This document shows positions 1 to 9,104 of a stretch of DNA of 64,000 bases, one piece after another. The notes under the pieces were generated by a model. The model was not told where the DNA came from and made no database searches. It worked only from the letters and a program-made list of their open reading frames with translations. The DNA is from Rhodocyclaceae bacterium (GTDB lineage Bacteria > Pseudomonadota > Gammaproteobacteria > Burkholderiales > Rhodocyclaceae), in the NCBI GenBank assembly GCA_004379165.1, contig NKXK01000029.1, forward strand, positions 186,001 to 250,000. Direction: 5' to 3'. How positions within the stretch are numbered: position 1 is the stretch's first letter; each line of letters begins with the position of its first letter. Made by a program: the position numbers and the translations under genes.

Positions 1-2
1 AG

Positions 3-90
3 GGGGGTTTGGCAGAGTGGTCGATTGCACCGGTCTTGAAAACCGGCATGCCGAAAGGCATCCAGGGTTCGAATCCCTGAGCCCCCGCCA
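3..90 (+). tRNA. tRNA-Ser (anticodon UGA)
   Basis: The sequence folds as a class II (long variable arm) tRNA. A 7-bp acceptor stem pairs GGGGGTT with AGCCCCC, and the 3' CCA is encoded at 88-90. The anticodon loop CTTGAAA sits between CCGGT and ACCGG arms, giving anticodon TGA, which reads UCA serine codons. The T loop GGTTCGAATCC is canonical. The extra arm around 50-60 fits serine. The upstream promoter lies outside the window. Confidence 0.95.
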
Positions 91-112
91 CTGACTCGAC
101 GAGTCAGTCTTT
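91..112 (+). terminator. hairpin after tRNA-Ser, possible terminator
   Basis: CTGACTC and GAGTCAG form a perfect 7-bp stem around a 3-nt loop, followed by TCTTTC. It starts directly after the tRNA CCA end. The T-run is weak, so termination or 3'-processing is only likely. It overlaps the stop codon of the convergent gene that ends at 104. Confidence 0.5.
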
Positions 113-709
113 CAATGCCGCGACAAATTCCGGGCGAGCCAGCAGGGCGGTTAGTTGCGTCGATAATACGTTGGCCACTGCATCATCGCCCCAGTTCCGC
201 ACGATACGGTTCATCTCCAGTACGGCCTTGGCCAATTGCTGAGCGCGCGGGTTCCTGATCGAGATGCGAAGGCGATAAACAACCTCCGTATTCTTTTGCG
301 ACTCGGCCCACAGCTTCTCGATCGTGATCAGCAGCGAACGCTTGCTGGCACCGCGGCGGATTCGATCCAGTATATCGTGTTCACCGTAGTTGGCCTTTGT
401 TGGTATGACTGCGACTCAGAGCCATTTATTATTCATGAAGGACTTGCGCAAGCCTTCCGAAAGGGCCTCGGCAAGAGCGTGTTCTGAGTTGGTAAGTGAT
501 GGCTTTCTGGCCTGAGAGAAAATACTGCCAGCGTAGCTGCCGATCGTCGCTTCCGTCGCTTCGCCTCTCAAAACCTGGGGGCGCTGGTCATGGACGACGA
601 TGGCGAGAATGTATTTCCCTTGCAGATCGGAGTCGATCGACAACTCGTCTCCCCCGGCATGTACGCCAAAGCTCAGGAAAAGCAACAGCAGGGGGAACAG
701 ATGATGCAT
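104..709 (-). pseudogene. exported protein gene with in-frame TGA stop
   Basis: The frame starts at ATG 709, with a GAGG ribosome site just upstream and a clear signal peptide (MHHLFPLLLLFLSFGVHAG). It runs 97 codons to a TGA at 416-418. The very same frame then stays open for another 103 codons to a TGA at 104-106. The downstream part reads as ordinary protein (for example TIEKLWAESQ and VLEMNRIVRNWGDD) and has no good start of its own. I read this as one roughly 201-residue secreted or periplasmic protein broken by one nonsense codon. A short 97-residue product or readthrough are alternatives. I do not recognise the family. There is no SECIS-like reason to call selenocysteine. Confidence 0.6.
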
Positions 710-910
710 GCCGACCTCTTGATTGATGATGTATTGGATTGCCGTAAATTTGGCATATCTATCACCCCTGTTGGCGAGGTGATGCCAAAAAGGCCGGTTC
801 CGTTTGAAGAGGATTTCCAAAAGTCTGACGACGCGTGAGCGTCGGGCTACTGCTGACGGGGCTTTTTCCATTGGCCTTTGGTAACTCAAAATGGCGAATG
901 ATTAGTTCAG

Positions 911-2650
911 TCAAACGTAATTAACGGCGTTTTTTCTTAGAAACTCAATAAAGCGCGGAAAGACGTCACGGGCTGCATTCTTCCCGATAATCACATCGGC
1001 ATGGCCGTAACCCGGTATGAGTGCCAATTCATGCTGAGCTGGTTTGAGCGTCGAAAGTCGTTGATAACAGAGGACGTTCGAGTCACCAAAAAGCGCATTG
1101 TCTTGTCCAGTGACCAACAAGATTGGTGTGGTGATTTCCGCTGCATTTTGAAAATAATTATCCGGCAAGTTGCGATAACGGGATTCATCTGGCTTGAATT
1201 TGACAGCCGTGTTATCGGATTTAAGCATTTTCAGGATATGGCGGTAATAATTGACGCCACTGCCGCCAAACAGATCGCCAGTGCGGAGATGTGTAATATC
1301 GTGCAGGTTTTCGTGCTTGAACAGTACCGGGTTGCCATAACCCCACATAAAGCTTGTCATGTGACACTCAGGTACATTGCATTCTCGATGAAAGAGCGAA
1401 ACCGCCTTGGCCAATACTTTGCCGGCAGAAAGCCCTGCCTGATGGCTCCAGGCGGGATTCATGTACTCGATGCCAAGCACGGATTCGGCGAGAAATGGCC
1501 CAAGATGCAATTTCACATAGGCCGGCATATTGACCTTCGGTGTCAGTGCCACACCGTTGGCGATGACACTGGCGATGCCTTCGATTGTCTTGCCAAACAA
1601 ACTCATGGCAATCGACAGAGCACCCAGACAGTGGCTAATGATATGAATTCGGGCAGAATCCCCAACAGCCTTGCGAATGGTGGCCAGCGCGGCAGGGTTG
1701 TCGTAGAGCGCAAGATCATCGACGTTGTAACGGTGGCGTGACAGATTGTAGGGGTGCCGGTTGCTGATTCTTCCATCGAGCGTCCAGACATCCGTAAAGC
1801 CGGCATCGAGCAGTGTCTGTGTCAGGTTTTTGTGCTCGGGCATGATGAACATGTCACTGGATGCTGTCAGGCCGGGGACCAGCAAAACCACATCGGCACA
1901 TGGCGCACGCTGGAAACGCAACAGACTGATGCCTAGGCCATCACCTGTAGTCGCATAGTGAGTAGAGACTTCGGCATCGCTGACGCCTTCCAGCGTATGC
2001 AAGGGAATTTCACGCTGGTACCGGATGTTCTTGCTGCGGCGAGGCAGGCCGTGGACGTCCCATAGTTCGCCGAGGAAACAACGTCCAAATTGCTCGATAG
2101 CCGCCAGTCGAGCCGATAAGCTGGGTGCGTCCGCCCGGAATGTCTTCAGTTGATGCAGGAAATCGCTCAGGGAGATATGCAGAATGCCACTGCCCAAAGG
2201 TGTTTGGATCGCATCCTCTACTTCACGGATGTGGCCCCGATAGAGATTCGTAAAAAGCGTGGTGGTATCTTGCCAAAGATCGGGGCCGGGATTGTTCTGG
2301 ACTTGTTTGATGCCAGCTAGCGTCAACTGCTCGCCACTGCTGTTTTCAAAGAACAGCCGGTAGCGCATGGTTTTTCGATTCTGGTCGCCACTCGGTGCCA
2401 ACAGCATGAACTGCCCTTTGAGAATCGGGCAACGTCCTCCAATCAATGGGCTGTCGATGTAACCCAGTACTTTTGCCTGATGTTGTGGGTCGGTAACGAA
2501 GTTGTCGAGATTTTCCGTGCGTATGGTCAGGTGTAACAAAATGGCATGCTCGCCACGGCGATAGCCTTCTTCGAAATCGAATTGCCCGAGGCTGAAATAA
2601 CCTTTCATTTCCTCGGTAAATTGCAGCGTCACTGGTGTCTCGCTAGGCAT
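911..2650 (-). CDS. alpha/beta hydrolase with cysteine nucleophile, paired with GMC oxidoreductase
   Basis: This 579-residue protein has an N-terminal domain of about 200 residues of a type seen with cholesterol-oxidase-like proteins, then an alpha/beta-hydrolase fold. The oxyanion region is VPGLTASSDMF. The nucleophile elbow reads ISHCLGAL, so a Cys replaces the usual Ser of GxSxG, as in PHA synthases and dienelactone hydrolases. The likely acid is the Asp in VTGQDNALFG and the His is in GYGHADVIIG. The start is ATG 2650, because the stop of the upstream GMC gene overlaps it (ATGCCTAG, 8 bp), which implies translational coupling. The substrate is unknown; an ester, lactone or thioester of a lipid or sterol-like molecule is an inference from the partner gene. 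Confidence 0.8.
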   Translation of the reverse strand: MPSETPVTLQFTEEMKGYFSLGQFDFEEGYRRGEHAILLHLTIRTENLDNFVTDPQHQAKVLGYIDSPLIGGRCPILKGQFMLLAPSGDQNRKTMRYRLFFENSSGEQLTLAGIKQVQNNPGPDLWQDTTTLFTNLYRGHIREVEDAIQTPLGSGILHISLSDFLHQLKTFRADAPSLSARLAAIEQFGRCFLGELWDVHGLPRRSKNIRYQREIPLHTLEGVSDAEVSTHYATTGDGLGISLLRFQRAPCADVVLLVPGLTASSDMFIMPEHKNLTQTLLDAGFTDVWTLDGRISNRHPYNLSRHRYNVDDLALYDNPAALATIRKAVGDSARIHIISHCLGALSIAMSLFGKTIEGIASVIANGVALTPKVNMPAYVKLHLGPFLAESVLGIEYMNPAWSHQAGLSAGKVLAKAVSLFHRECNVPECHMTSFMWGYGNPVLFKHENLHDITHLRTGDLFGGSGVNYYRHILKMLKSDNTAVKFKPDESRYRNLPDNYFQNAAEITTPILLVTGQDNALFGDSNVLCYQRLSTLKPAQHELALIPGYGHADVIIGKNAARDVFPRFIEFLRKNAVNYV

Positions 2651-4388
2651 GGCGAGCGACTCCCAGGCTATCGTCAGGCTTAATTCCGGTAATGCCCTCA
2701 GCAATCCATTCTGAAAGTGCGGCGATTGTTGCACTTGGATTGGCGCCTACAGCACCCGGTAATAGCGATCCGTCAGCTACGTAAAGGCCTTGGTATCCGA
2801 AAATCTGGCCACGATCGGCTTCTTGGGAACTCACGACACCTTTGCTGGCACTCTCTGCCAGGGCGCAGCCGCCAAGCGGGTGTACCGTAATATTGTTACG
2901 AATCGGCCAGGCCCAGGTTGGTTGCGGTATGTGCGTGCCGGAATGGACGAAATCCTTGAAACGCTTACCGCAGGCGATCATCGCTTCATAGAGGGGGCGA
3001 CTCGCTGTCTGCGGCCAGTTGAGGTAAAGCTGGCCATTTCTCAGCGATAGAACACCATTGCCTTTGTCGCGCCCCATGAACAGCAAGATATTGCTATGGA
3101 ATGAAATATCGCCATGCAGGAGGCTATTGAAGTAGCCAACGATAGACCCGCTCCATTTACCATTGAGAAGGCTTTGAACAAGTCGGCGCCAGAACAGCCT
3201 GGTAAGGCGCCAGACCTTGCCAAGCAAGTGCAGAGGGTTCATGGTCGGTCGCAAGCCCTCGACATACCAAGCGGCAAATGCCGGGTAGGCGGCATCCTCG
3301 AGGATGAAGGCTGTTTCATTGTCGGGTGTGTCGTTCAGGCCATAGTCGATGTATTGGGTGATCACCGGCCCGTAATTGGGATCGGCAGCGCGCTTCCCTT
3401 CGACAACGATAGAAACAAAATCGCCATTGCCGGAAAAGCGCTGGCCAAGTCGTTGGCTAAGGCGGGGTAGGCTGCCGTACTCATCGCGACAGCGCAGAAG
3501 CAGTTCGTTGGTTCCAAGGGTTCCGGCTGACACAACGACGCGTCGGGAGAAGACTGACTGGGGTTGTGAATTGGCATCGTGATAGTCGACTCGATAACCA
3601 TGTTGACCGTTGGCGGTGCTGTCTTCCTGACCATGAATGTCGAGCGGTGTGATTTTCTCGGCGATGCAGTTGGTACGGATAATCGCTGCGTGATGGTGCT
3701 CGGCAGCGTAAAGGTAATTGAGATCGAGTGTGTTTTTGGCATGAACGTTGCAGCCGACATCACACTCCCCGCAATAGGTGCAGGATGTTTGCGTGGCACC
3801 GTAGCGGTTTTTGGATTGTTCGCCGATACCCAGTGGGGTGTGATGATCATTGCCAAAAAATACGCAGATATCTGCCAGCCGACTGTTCCGTCCATCGGCA
3901 CTGGCGAAGTCAGCAAATAGTTGCTGGCGTGTTATTTGACGTCGGGGATCATTTTCAGCAGATGGAATTGGACGGGCGCCGAGAACGGATTTGCTGACGG
4001 CATAATAAGTTTGAAGGTAATCTCGCGATAGTGGTTTGGGCCAATTGGTAGAGAAGACCCAGTCCGGCGGTTCAAGGAAGACATTGGCGTAGATGAGTGA
4101 GCCGCCCCCCAGACCGGCGCTGACTACGGCGTCCATGCGCCGGTAGTTGCGAATGTCAAAAAGCCCGTCCATTCGCTGTTTAGCGTGCTTTTCCGAATTA
4201 TTTACTGTCGACCAGAAATTACTGGCAAAACTATGCGGTGTGCGGGGGAAGCTGCCTTTCGGGTAGCGCTTGCCGCGCTCCAGTAGCATGACCTGCCCGG
4301 GCCATTTCTGTGCCAGGCGACAGCAGGCTACTGCGCCGCCAAATCCACTACCGATAATCACTGCTTCGAGAAGGATTCGATCGCTCAT
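2643..4388 (-). CDS. GMC-family FAD oxidoreductase (cholesterol-oxidase-like)
   Basis: This is a 581-residue FAD enzyme of the glucose-methanol-choline family. The dinucleotide-binding motif GSGFGG is at about residues 13-18, followed by LLERGKRY. A Cys-rich stretch CTYCGECDVGCN at about residues 205-216 is typical of the cholesterol-oxidase-like GMC subgroup. The C-terminal HPLGG and NPSATIAAL motifs supply the catalytic His and the FAD-closing segment. There is no signal peptide. GGGAG lies upstream of ATG 4388. It probably oxidises an alcohol to a ketone or aldehyde, and the coupled downstream hydrolase probably acts in the same pathway. The precise substrate cannot be told from sequence. 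Confidence 0.85.
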   Translation of the reverse strand: MSDRILLEAVIIGSGFGGAVACCRLAQKWPGQVMLLERGKRYPKGSFPRTPHSFASNFWSTVNNSEKHAKQRMDGLFDIRNYRRMDAVVSAGLGGGSLIYANVFLEPPDWVFSTNWPKPLSRDYLQTYYAVSKSVLGARPIPSAENDPRRQITRQQLFADFASADGRNSRLADICVFFGNDHHTPLGIGEQSKNRYGATQTSCTYCGECDVGCNVHAKNTLDLNYLYAAEHHHAAIIRTNCIAEKITPLDIHGQEDSTANGQHGYRVDYHDANSQPQSVFSRRVVVSAGTLGTNELLLRCRDEYGSLPRLSQRLGQRFSGNGDFVSIVVEGKRAADPNYGPVITQYIDYGLNDTPDNETAFILEDAAYPAFAAWYVEGLRPTMNPLHLLGKVWRLTRLFWRRLVQSLLNGKWSGSIVGYFNSLLHGDISFHSNILLFMGRDKGNGVLSLRNGQLYLNWPQTASRPLYEAMIACGKRFKDFVHSGTHIPQPTWAWPIRNNITVHPLGGCALAESASKGVVSSQEADRGQIFGYQGLYVADGSLLPGAVGANPSATIAALSEWIAEGITGIKPDDSLGVARHA

Positions 4389-4467
4389 GCCGGCTCCCGT
4401 TTGTACGTCTGGGTCCGCGCTATTGCTAGGCGGCTTGATTGGATTAGGATAGCGTGAACTTTGTGGG

Positions 4468-4485
4468 TGTTAGCAAAGACTAACA
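4468..4485. promoter_or_regulatory. inverted repeat between divergent genes, operator candidate
   Basis: TGTTAG and CTAACA form a perfect 6-bp inverted repeat with a 6-nt spacer, in the 145-bp gap between the divergent GMC gene and the EAL gene. Symmetry and position suggest a dimeric regulator site. No regulator gene is adjacent. Confidence 0.35.
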
Positions 4486-4533
4486 TTGAGCTGAAGTGAT
4501 TATCGAGTGCGGAGTGGGTAAATTGCTGTAACC

Positions 4534-6474
4534 ATGGCCAGCGAAAAACACCTAACCAGACTTCATTTGAAACAAACTATCCTCACGCTCCTCGGCGTTG
4601 GCGAGCAGGATATCGTTTCTGATGACGAGCGGAGAAAGAGTTCGCTGACCTTTGCTGTCATTGGCTTTGTTGTGGTGACGGCATTCAGTCTGATTTTTGT
4701 CCAGTCAGCAGATCGGCGCTTGCAGCTACAGGGCCTGATTCAGCTATGCGAGGCAATTTTTATTTTGTTGCCTGCCATATTGCTGGCCAAGCGAGGAGAT
4801 CATCCAGAGCGTACCGAAAACTTGCTGGTGTTTGCCGGCGCCGTCATTTTCCCAACAATCACCCTTTTCGGTGGCTTTGATGGCGACGGTATCTACTGGA
4901 CGTTTGCTTACCCCTACCTCGTTTTCTTTCTGAAGGGGCAACGTGTTGGGTGGCTTGTGGGGGCTGGCTATGCGCTGATAGTTCCTTTGCTGATGGCATA
5001 TAGCCCGCGGCATTGGGGGCTATGGGTCTATCACGATAGCCATAGCCTTTACTATGGCATGGCCTATCTATTTAGTGTCTTGACTGCTGCACATTTCAAT
5101 TTGCTGCGTAGCGCATTTCAGGCCCGCTTGCGTGAGCAGGTTGATTTCAATACCTGTGAGGCCAAGCGCCATCTCGCTTCGCTTGAGTTTAATGCTACCC
5201 ATGATGTACTGACAGGCCTGCCTAATCGCCAGGGCAGTATCGAAGCCATCGCTGAGGCGCTGGCTGCACCATTGGGTGGTGCTGGGGTGTTGCATGTGGT
5301 GACGATCAAGTTTGTCCGTGTCCTTGAGTTGGCTGCTATCGTCGGCATGAAAAAGTTGAATGCTGGACTGATCCGGTTGGCTGGTTGCATGCGTAGTGAA
5401 TTGCCCCAGATCGTATCGATTGGCCGGATCAGACAGGATGAACTTGTGTTGTTGATGGTGCTCGATCAAGATGACCTTTCTGCGCTGAATGCGCTGAACG
5501 GCATTGAGCATCTCCGGGGTGTCACAGATGCAGGAGAATTCTCTATTCATGACGAATTTGTTTTTGGCGTTGCCTCCCAGCGGCTGGATGGTACGGAGGT
5601 CTGGGCTGGAGATCTATTGAGAAAAGCCGAACAGGCATTGCTTTATGCGATAAAAAATCGGCAGCGCTGTCAATTCTACGATGATGCGCTAGATGGCTAT
5701 TTTCTCAAGTACAACACACGCTATCAAAAGGTAAGGAACGCAATTTTTAGTGACGGGCTTCAACTGCATTACCAGCCCCAGGTGGATTTGCGTACTCGGC
5801 AAGTAGTCGGTGCTGAGGCGCTAGTGCGCTGGTTTGATGCCGATGAGGGAATGATTCCACCCGATGAATTTATTCCAATAATTGAGTCAACCGGACTGCT
5901 CCATCGTTTCTCTGTCTGGACGATCAAGCAGGCCATGCATGACTGCGCGGAGTGGCAGAAAGACATGCCAGGTGTTTCCGTTTCGATCAATCTTTCCGCC
6001 GATGCCTTGCACGATCCGGACGTGGTGCTGGCGTTGGAAACAAGTTTGCAATCAAGCAATCTCAATCCTTCACTGGTAATTGTCGAGTTGACCGAAAGTG
6101 TCATGCTGAAATCACCGGAAATGGCTTTGGTAATGATGCAGAGCATTGTCGGAATGGGTATGCATCTTTCGATTGATGACTATGGCGCCGGCTTTTCATC
6201 GCTGACTTATGTTAAACAACTGCCTGCGCATGAACTGAAAATTGACAAATCGTTCATTTCAGACTTGATTAACAGTCAGCGGGATCGCGCTATTGTCGAA
6301 TCCTCTATCGATCTTGGCCATGATTTTGGGTTGAAAGTTTTGGCTGAGGGTATTGAAGATGAGGCAACCATGGAGTTGCTGTTGCAGGCAGGATGTGATC
6401 TTGGGCAGGGTTGGTATTTTGCCAAGGCCCTTTCATTGCCTGATTTAAAAAAATGGGCTCATTCATTCAAATAA
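4534..6474 (+). CDS. membrane GGDEF-EAL protein, likely c-di-GMP phosphodiesterase
   Basis: The 646-residue protein starts with about five or six hydrophobic segments (residues 38-195), a membrane sensor. A degenerate GGDEF domain follows (about 215-385): the signature position reads GRIRQDEL instead of GGDEF, so cyclase activity is unlikely. The C-terminal EAL domain (about 400-640) keeps the catalytic set: EALVRW, NLSAD, ELTES, DDYGAG, KIDKSF, AEGIE and QGWYF. It should therefore hydrolyse c-di-GMP at the inner membrane, with the GGDEF relic perhaps binding GTP. The signal sensed is unknown. The ribosome site before ATG 4534 is weak. Confidence 0.85.
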   Translation: MASEKHLTRLHLKQTILTLLGVGEQDIVSDDERRKSSLTFAVIGFVVVTAFSLIFVQSADRRLQLQGLIQLCEAIFILLPAILLAKRGDHPERTENLLVFAGAVIFPTITLFGGFDGDGIYWTFAYPYLVFFLKGQRVGWLVGAGYALIVPLLMAYSPRHWGLWVYHDSHSLYYGMAYLFSVLTAAHFNLLRSAFQARLREQVDFNTCEAKRHLASLEFNATHDVLTGLPNRQGSIEAIAEALAAPLGGAGVLHVVTIKFVRVLELAAIVGMKKLNAGLIRLAGCMRSELPQIVSIGRIRQDELVLLMVLDQDDLSALNALNGIEHLRGVTDAGEFSIHDEFVFGVASQRLDGTEVWAGDLLRKAEQALLYAIKNRQRCQFYDDALDGYFLKYNTRYQKVRNAIFSDGLQLHYQPQVDLRTRQVVGAEALVRWFDADEGMIPPDEFIPIIESTGLLHRFSVWTIKQAMHDCAEWQKDMPGVSVSINLSADALHDPDVVLALETSLQSSNLNPSLVIVELTESVMLKSPEMALVMMQSIVGMGMHLSIDDYGAGFSSLTYVKQLPAHELKIDKSFISDLINSQRDRAIVESSIDLGHDFGLKVLAEGIEDEATMELLLQAGCDLGQGWYFAKALSLPDLKKWAHSFK

Positions 6475-6493
6475 GGTGTCGGAGAAGGGATTC

Positions 6494-7030
6494 ATGTCTG
6501 AAAAACACCACATCGAGATGGAGCAAGCCACGGGTGTGATCTGGCCGGCGCGTTATTCACCAAACGTCGCCCCCGTTCACGTGCGTAACGAAATCATTAT
6601 TGCTGCACCTCCCGAGGTCGTCTGGGCTTGGCTGATTCGAGCTACTAATTGGCCAACTTGGTACAGCAACTCTCAGAACGTCCGTCAATCAGATGGCATT
6701 CAGTTGCAGGATTTAGCCTTGGGAAGCGTTTTTCGCTGGAAAACCTTTGGTGTGGCTATTTGCTCAACAGTCCGAGAATTTCAGCCCTTCAATCGTCTTG
6801 CCTGGGATGCTCAAGGCTTCGGTGTCGATGCTTACCATGCTTGGGTTTTAACTGCTCATAATGAGGGCTGCCATGTCTTGACCGAGGAGACCCAATACGG
6901 ATGGGGGGCTCGCCTGCTTGATTTTTTGATGCCTCAGCGCATGTGGAAAGGGCACGAACTTTGGCTCAGTTCCTTGCGCGATAAAAGCCTTCAGGGCAAA
7001 CCCTTGGAATATGCTCTTGGACAGGTGTAA
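6494..7030 (+). CDS. SRPBCC-family (START-like) protein
   Basis: The 178-residue protein has a START/Bet v 1-like fold signature: IIAAPPEVVWAWL then NWPTWYSN near the N-terminus, and a long amphipathic C-terminal helix (MWKGHELWLSSLRDKS). Such domains bind hydrophobic ligands; some act as cyclases or hydrolase activators. I chose ATG 6494 over the in-frame GTG 6476 because GGAGAAGG sits 5-9 nt before it. It lies 19 bp after the membrane EAL gene and is probably cotranscribed. Nothing in the sequence identifies the ligand. Confidence 0.75.
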   Translation: MSEKHHIEMEQATGVIWPARYSPNVAPVHVRNEIIIAAPPEVVWAWLIRATNWPTWYSNSQNVRQSDGIQLQDLALGSVFRWKTFGVAICSTVREFQPFNRLAWDAQGFGVDAYHAWVLTAHNEGCHVLTEETQYGWGARLLDFLMPQRMWKGHELWLSSLRDKSLQGKPLEYALGQV

Positions 7031-7194
7031 ATCTATGGTCAGCCCGATTTTTGCAAGGCAGGTTATTGTTCTGAACTAAAGTTGGCGCAAATCTATCCGG
7101 CTTCGAATTGGGAAGTTGATTTCCCGCGCCACGATGAGAGCCGCGCCTGGCAATCCTCAAAAAAGCATCAGCGTGAGACCCCTGATTTACGTCT

Positions 7195-7317
7195 CAGGTC
7201 TATCCGGGCGTCCAGCACGGCTTCAACAACGACACCACGCCGCGCTACGACGAGGCTGCGGCCCGCCTTGCCTGGCAGCGCACCGGCGCCTTTTTCAATG
7301 CGCGCTTGCGCGCCTGA
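7195..7317 (+). pseudogene. dienelactone hydrolase C-terminal remnant
   Basis: In one frame the DNA encodes about 40 residues matching the end of dienelactone hydrolases: [12 protein letters not shown], then [14 protein letters not shown] and AFFNARL before TGA 7315-7317. The HGFNND part holds the family's catalytic His. There is no start codon or upstream domain: an in-frame stop lies at 7183-7185. It is a deletion relic inside the roughly 450-bp gap between 7031 and 7478, in which I see no intact gene. Confidence 0.6.
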
Positions 7318-7478
7318 TTCGTCCCGCGATTAACGGGCAGGCCCACCCTCTTCAGGGGGGGCAACACTGGCTTCGGGTGAGGGGGAACATCCAGAACCAA
7401 GCGTAATGACAGATCGATGATTCGCTGTGAACAATTGTGCTAGGATTCGTGCCAAAAGTGATTCATGTAAAAAATCTC

Positions 7479-9104
7479 ATGGTGTCATCTGCCGAGCCGA
7501 AATCGAATCAAGTCGCAACCGCCGGGATGCCCACCTTGGAGCGGATGTTCGACTGCGTGCTTCGCACGGATCTGGCGGGCGAGATTGCCTACGTATCGCC
7601 GCGCGGCCGCGACTGGCTCGAAAAAATAAGCCGGACATCCATGCCCGACAATCTCTGCCAGCTATTCCAGTTGGCCGATCAGGGACGTATCGCCGCCCAG
7701 CTGCACTCCGAGGAAGAACGTTCGCTTGGCACCTTGCAGTCTGCCGACGGGGCGGACGTGCCGGTGGCCATGCGGCGCATGAAGTTGATCGATGGCAAGC
7801 AGTTCCTGTTCTGCTTGCTCGAAACGCCGGGGCCAGGGCTGGCCGGGGGGGGCAGTCATCGCGATGACCTGACCGCGCTGCCCACCCGTCCGGCGATTGT
7901 GCTGGAAATCGATCGGCGCCTGGGGCGTTCAGAGACTTTCTGGTTTGCGCTGTTCAATATCGACAAATTCCGCCTGATCAACGAGAGTTTTGGCGTGGCG
8001 GTTGCCGATGCGCTGCTGGTGGAAGCGGCAAAGCGCCTGAAGGCGATCATGCCGGCGGATACCTGGCTCGGCCGGCTGGGGGCCGACGAATTCGCGTGCC
8101 TGTGGGGCGGATCGGAAGCTGAACTGCAGCAGCATCTCGATGAGGTCCTGCTGGAATTCGCCCGTCCCTTCGTCATCGACGGCAAGCGCTTGTACATGTG
8201 CGCAACGATCGGCGTGTCGTCCAGCACCGATGGCCAATCGCCTGGTGCCGGCAGCCTCCTGGCCAATGCTGACACGGCGCTGATCGCGGCCAAGGCTAGT
8301 GGCGGAAGTTGCTGGAAACGCTATGCCGAGCGACGGGCCGGACTGGATTACTCCCTCGTTTCCGCCATCTACAACGGCATCGAAAACGGTGAGTTTTTCC
8401 TCGTCTATCAACCGCAGTTTGGCATCGATGGCCGCTTGTACGGCGCCGAGGCGCTGATGCGCTGGAGTAGCTACGACCGGGGCTTCGTGTCGCCGGGACA
8501 GTTCATTCCAGTGGCAGAGCAATTTGGAATTATCTCCTTCCTCGGGCGCTGGGCTTTGCGCGTGGCCTGCCATCATCTGAAGCAGATCCTGCCCTCGCAT
8601 CCCGGTTTCCTGATGTCGGTCAATGTTGCTGCTTCCCAGTTTGGCGCGCCTGACTTTGCCGATCAGGTCATGGCCGCAGTTCAGGAGGCGGATGTGCCGC
8701 CGAGTTCGCTGGTGCTGGAAATTACCGAGTCCACCCTGATGCACAATTCGGAGCGGACCGAGGCGGCGCTCGCGAGCCTGCGTGCAGCCGGGATTCGCTT
8801 CTCGATCGACGATTTCGGAACCGGTTTCTCCAGCCTGGCCTATCTGACCCGTTTCCCGGTCTATGCGATCAAGATCGACAAGAGCTTCATCGATCCCGTA
8901 GGAAGTGGCGAAGCCGCGCCGGATCGGCTGGTTCAGGCGATGATCAACCTCGCCCACAGCATCGATCTGAAGGTCGTGGCCGAAGGGGTGGAGACCGAGA
9001 CGCAGCGCCAATTCCTGGCGCTGTCCCATTGCGACATCCTGCAAGGCTATTTGACCGGACGACCGATAGCGTTTGACCAACTGCTCAATTTGGATGTGCG
9101 ATGA
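7479..9104 (+). CDS. soluble PAS-GGDEF-EAL protein, likely c-di-GMP phosphodiesterase
   Basis: About 541 residues from ATG 7479; the frame is open back to GTG 7437, no ribosome site decides the start, and ATG 7527 is also possible. A PAS-like region (TLERMFDCVLRTDLAGEIAYVS) is followed by a GGDEF domain whose signature is RLGADEF. The GGDEF to GADEF change makes cyclase activity doubtful. The EAL domain keeps EALMRW, EITEST, DDFGTGFSS, KIDKSFI, AEGVE and QGYLTG, so phosphodiesterase activity is likely. There is no membrane segment. The stop overlaps the start of the next gene (ATGA), so it is probably coupled to the HDOD protein. Confidence 0.8.
   Translation: MVSSAEPKSNQVATAGMPTLERMFDCVLRTDLAGEIAYVSPRGRDWLEKISRTSMPDNLCQLFQLADQGRIAAQLHSEEERSLGTLQSADGADVPVAMRRMKLIDGKQFLFCLLETPGPGLAGGGSHRDDLTALPTRPAIVLEIDRRLGRSETFWFALFNIDKFRLINESFGVAVADALLVEAAKRLKAIMPADTWLGRLGADEFACLWGGSEAELQQHLDEVLLEFARPFVIDGKRLYMCATIGVSSSTDGQSPGAGSLLANADTALIAAKASGGSCWKRYAERRAGLDYSLVSAIYNGIENGEFFLVYQPQFGIDGRLYGAEALMRWSSYDRGFVSPGQFIPVAEQFGIISFLGRWALRVACHHLKQILPSHPGFLMSVNVAASQFGAPDFADQVMAAVQEADVPPSSLVLEITESTLMHNSERTEAALASLRAAGIRFSIDDFGTGFSSLAYLTRFPVYAIKIDKSFIDPVGSGEAAPDRLVQAMINLAHSIDLKVVAEGVETETQRQFLALSHCDILQGYLTGRPIAFDQLLNLDVR

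Noticed and set aside
416-418. Selenocysteine at the in-frame TGA
   Set aside because: No SECIS-like hairpin seen next to it and no selenoprotein-like context.
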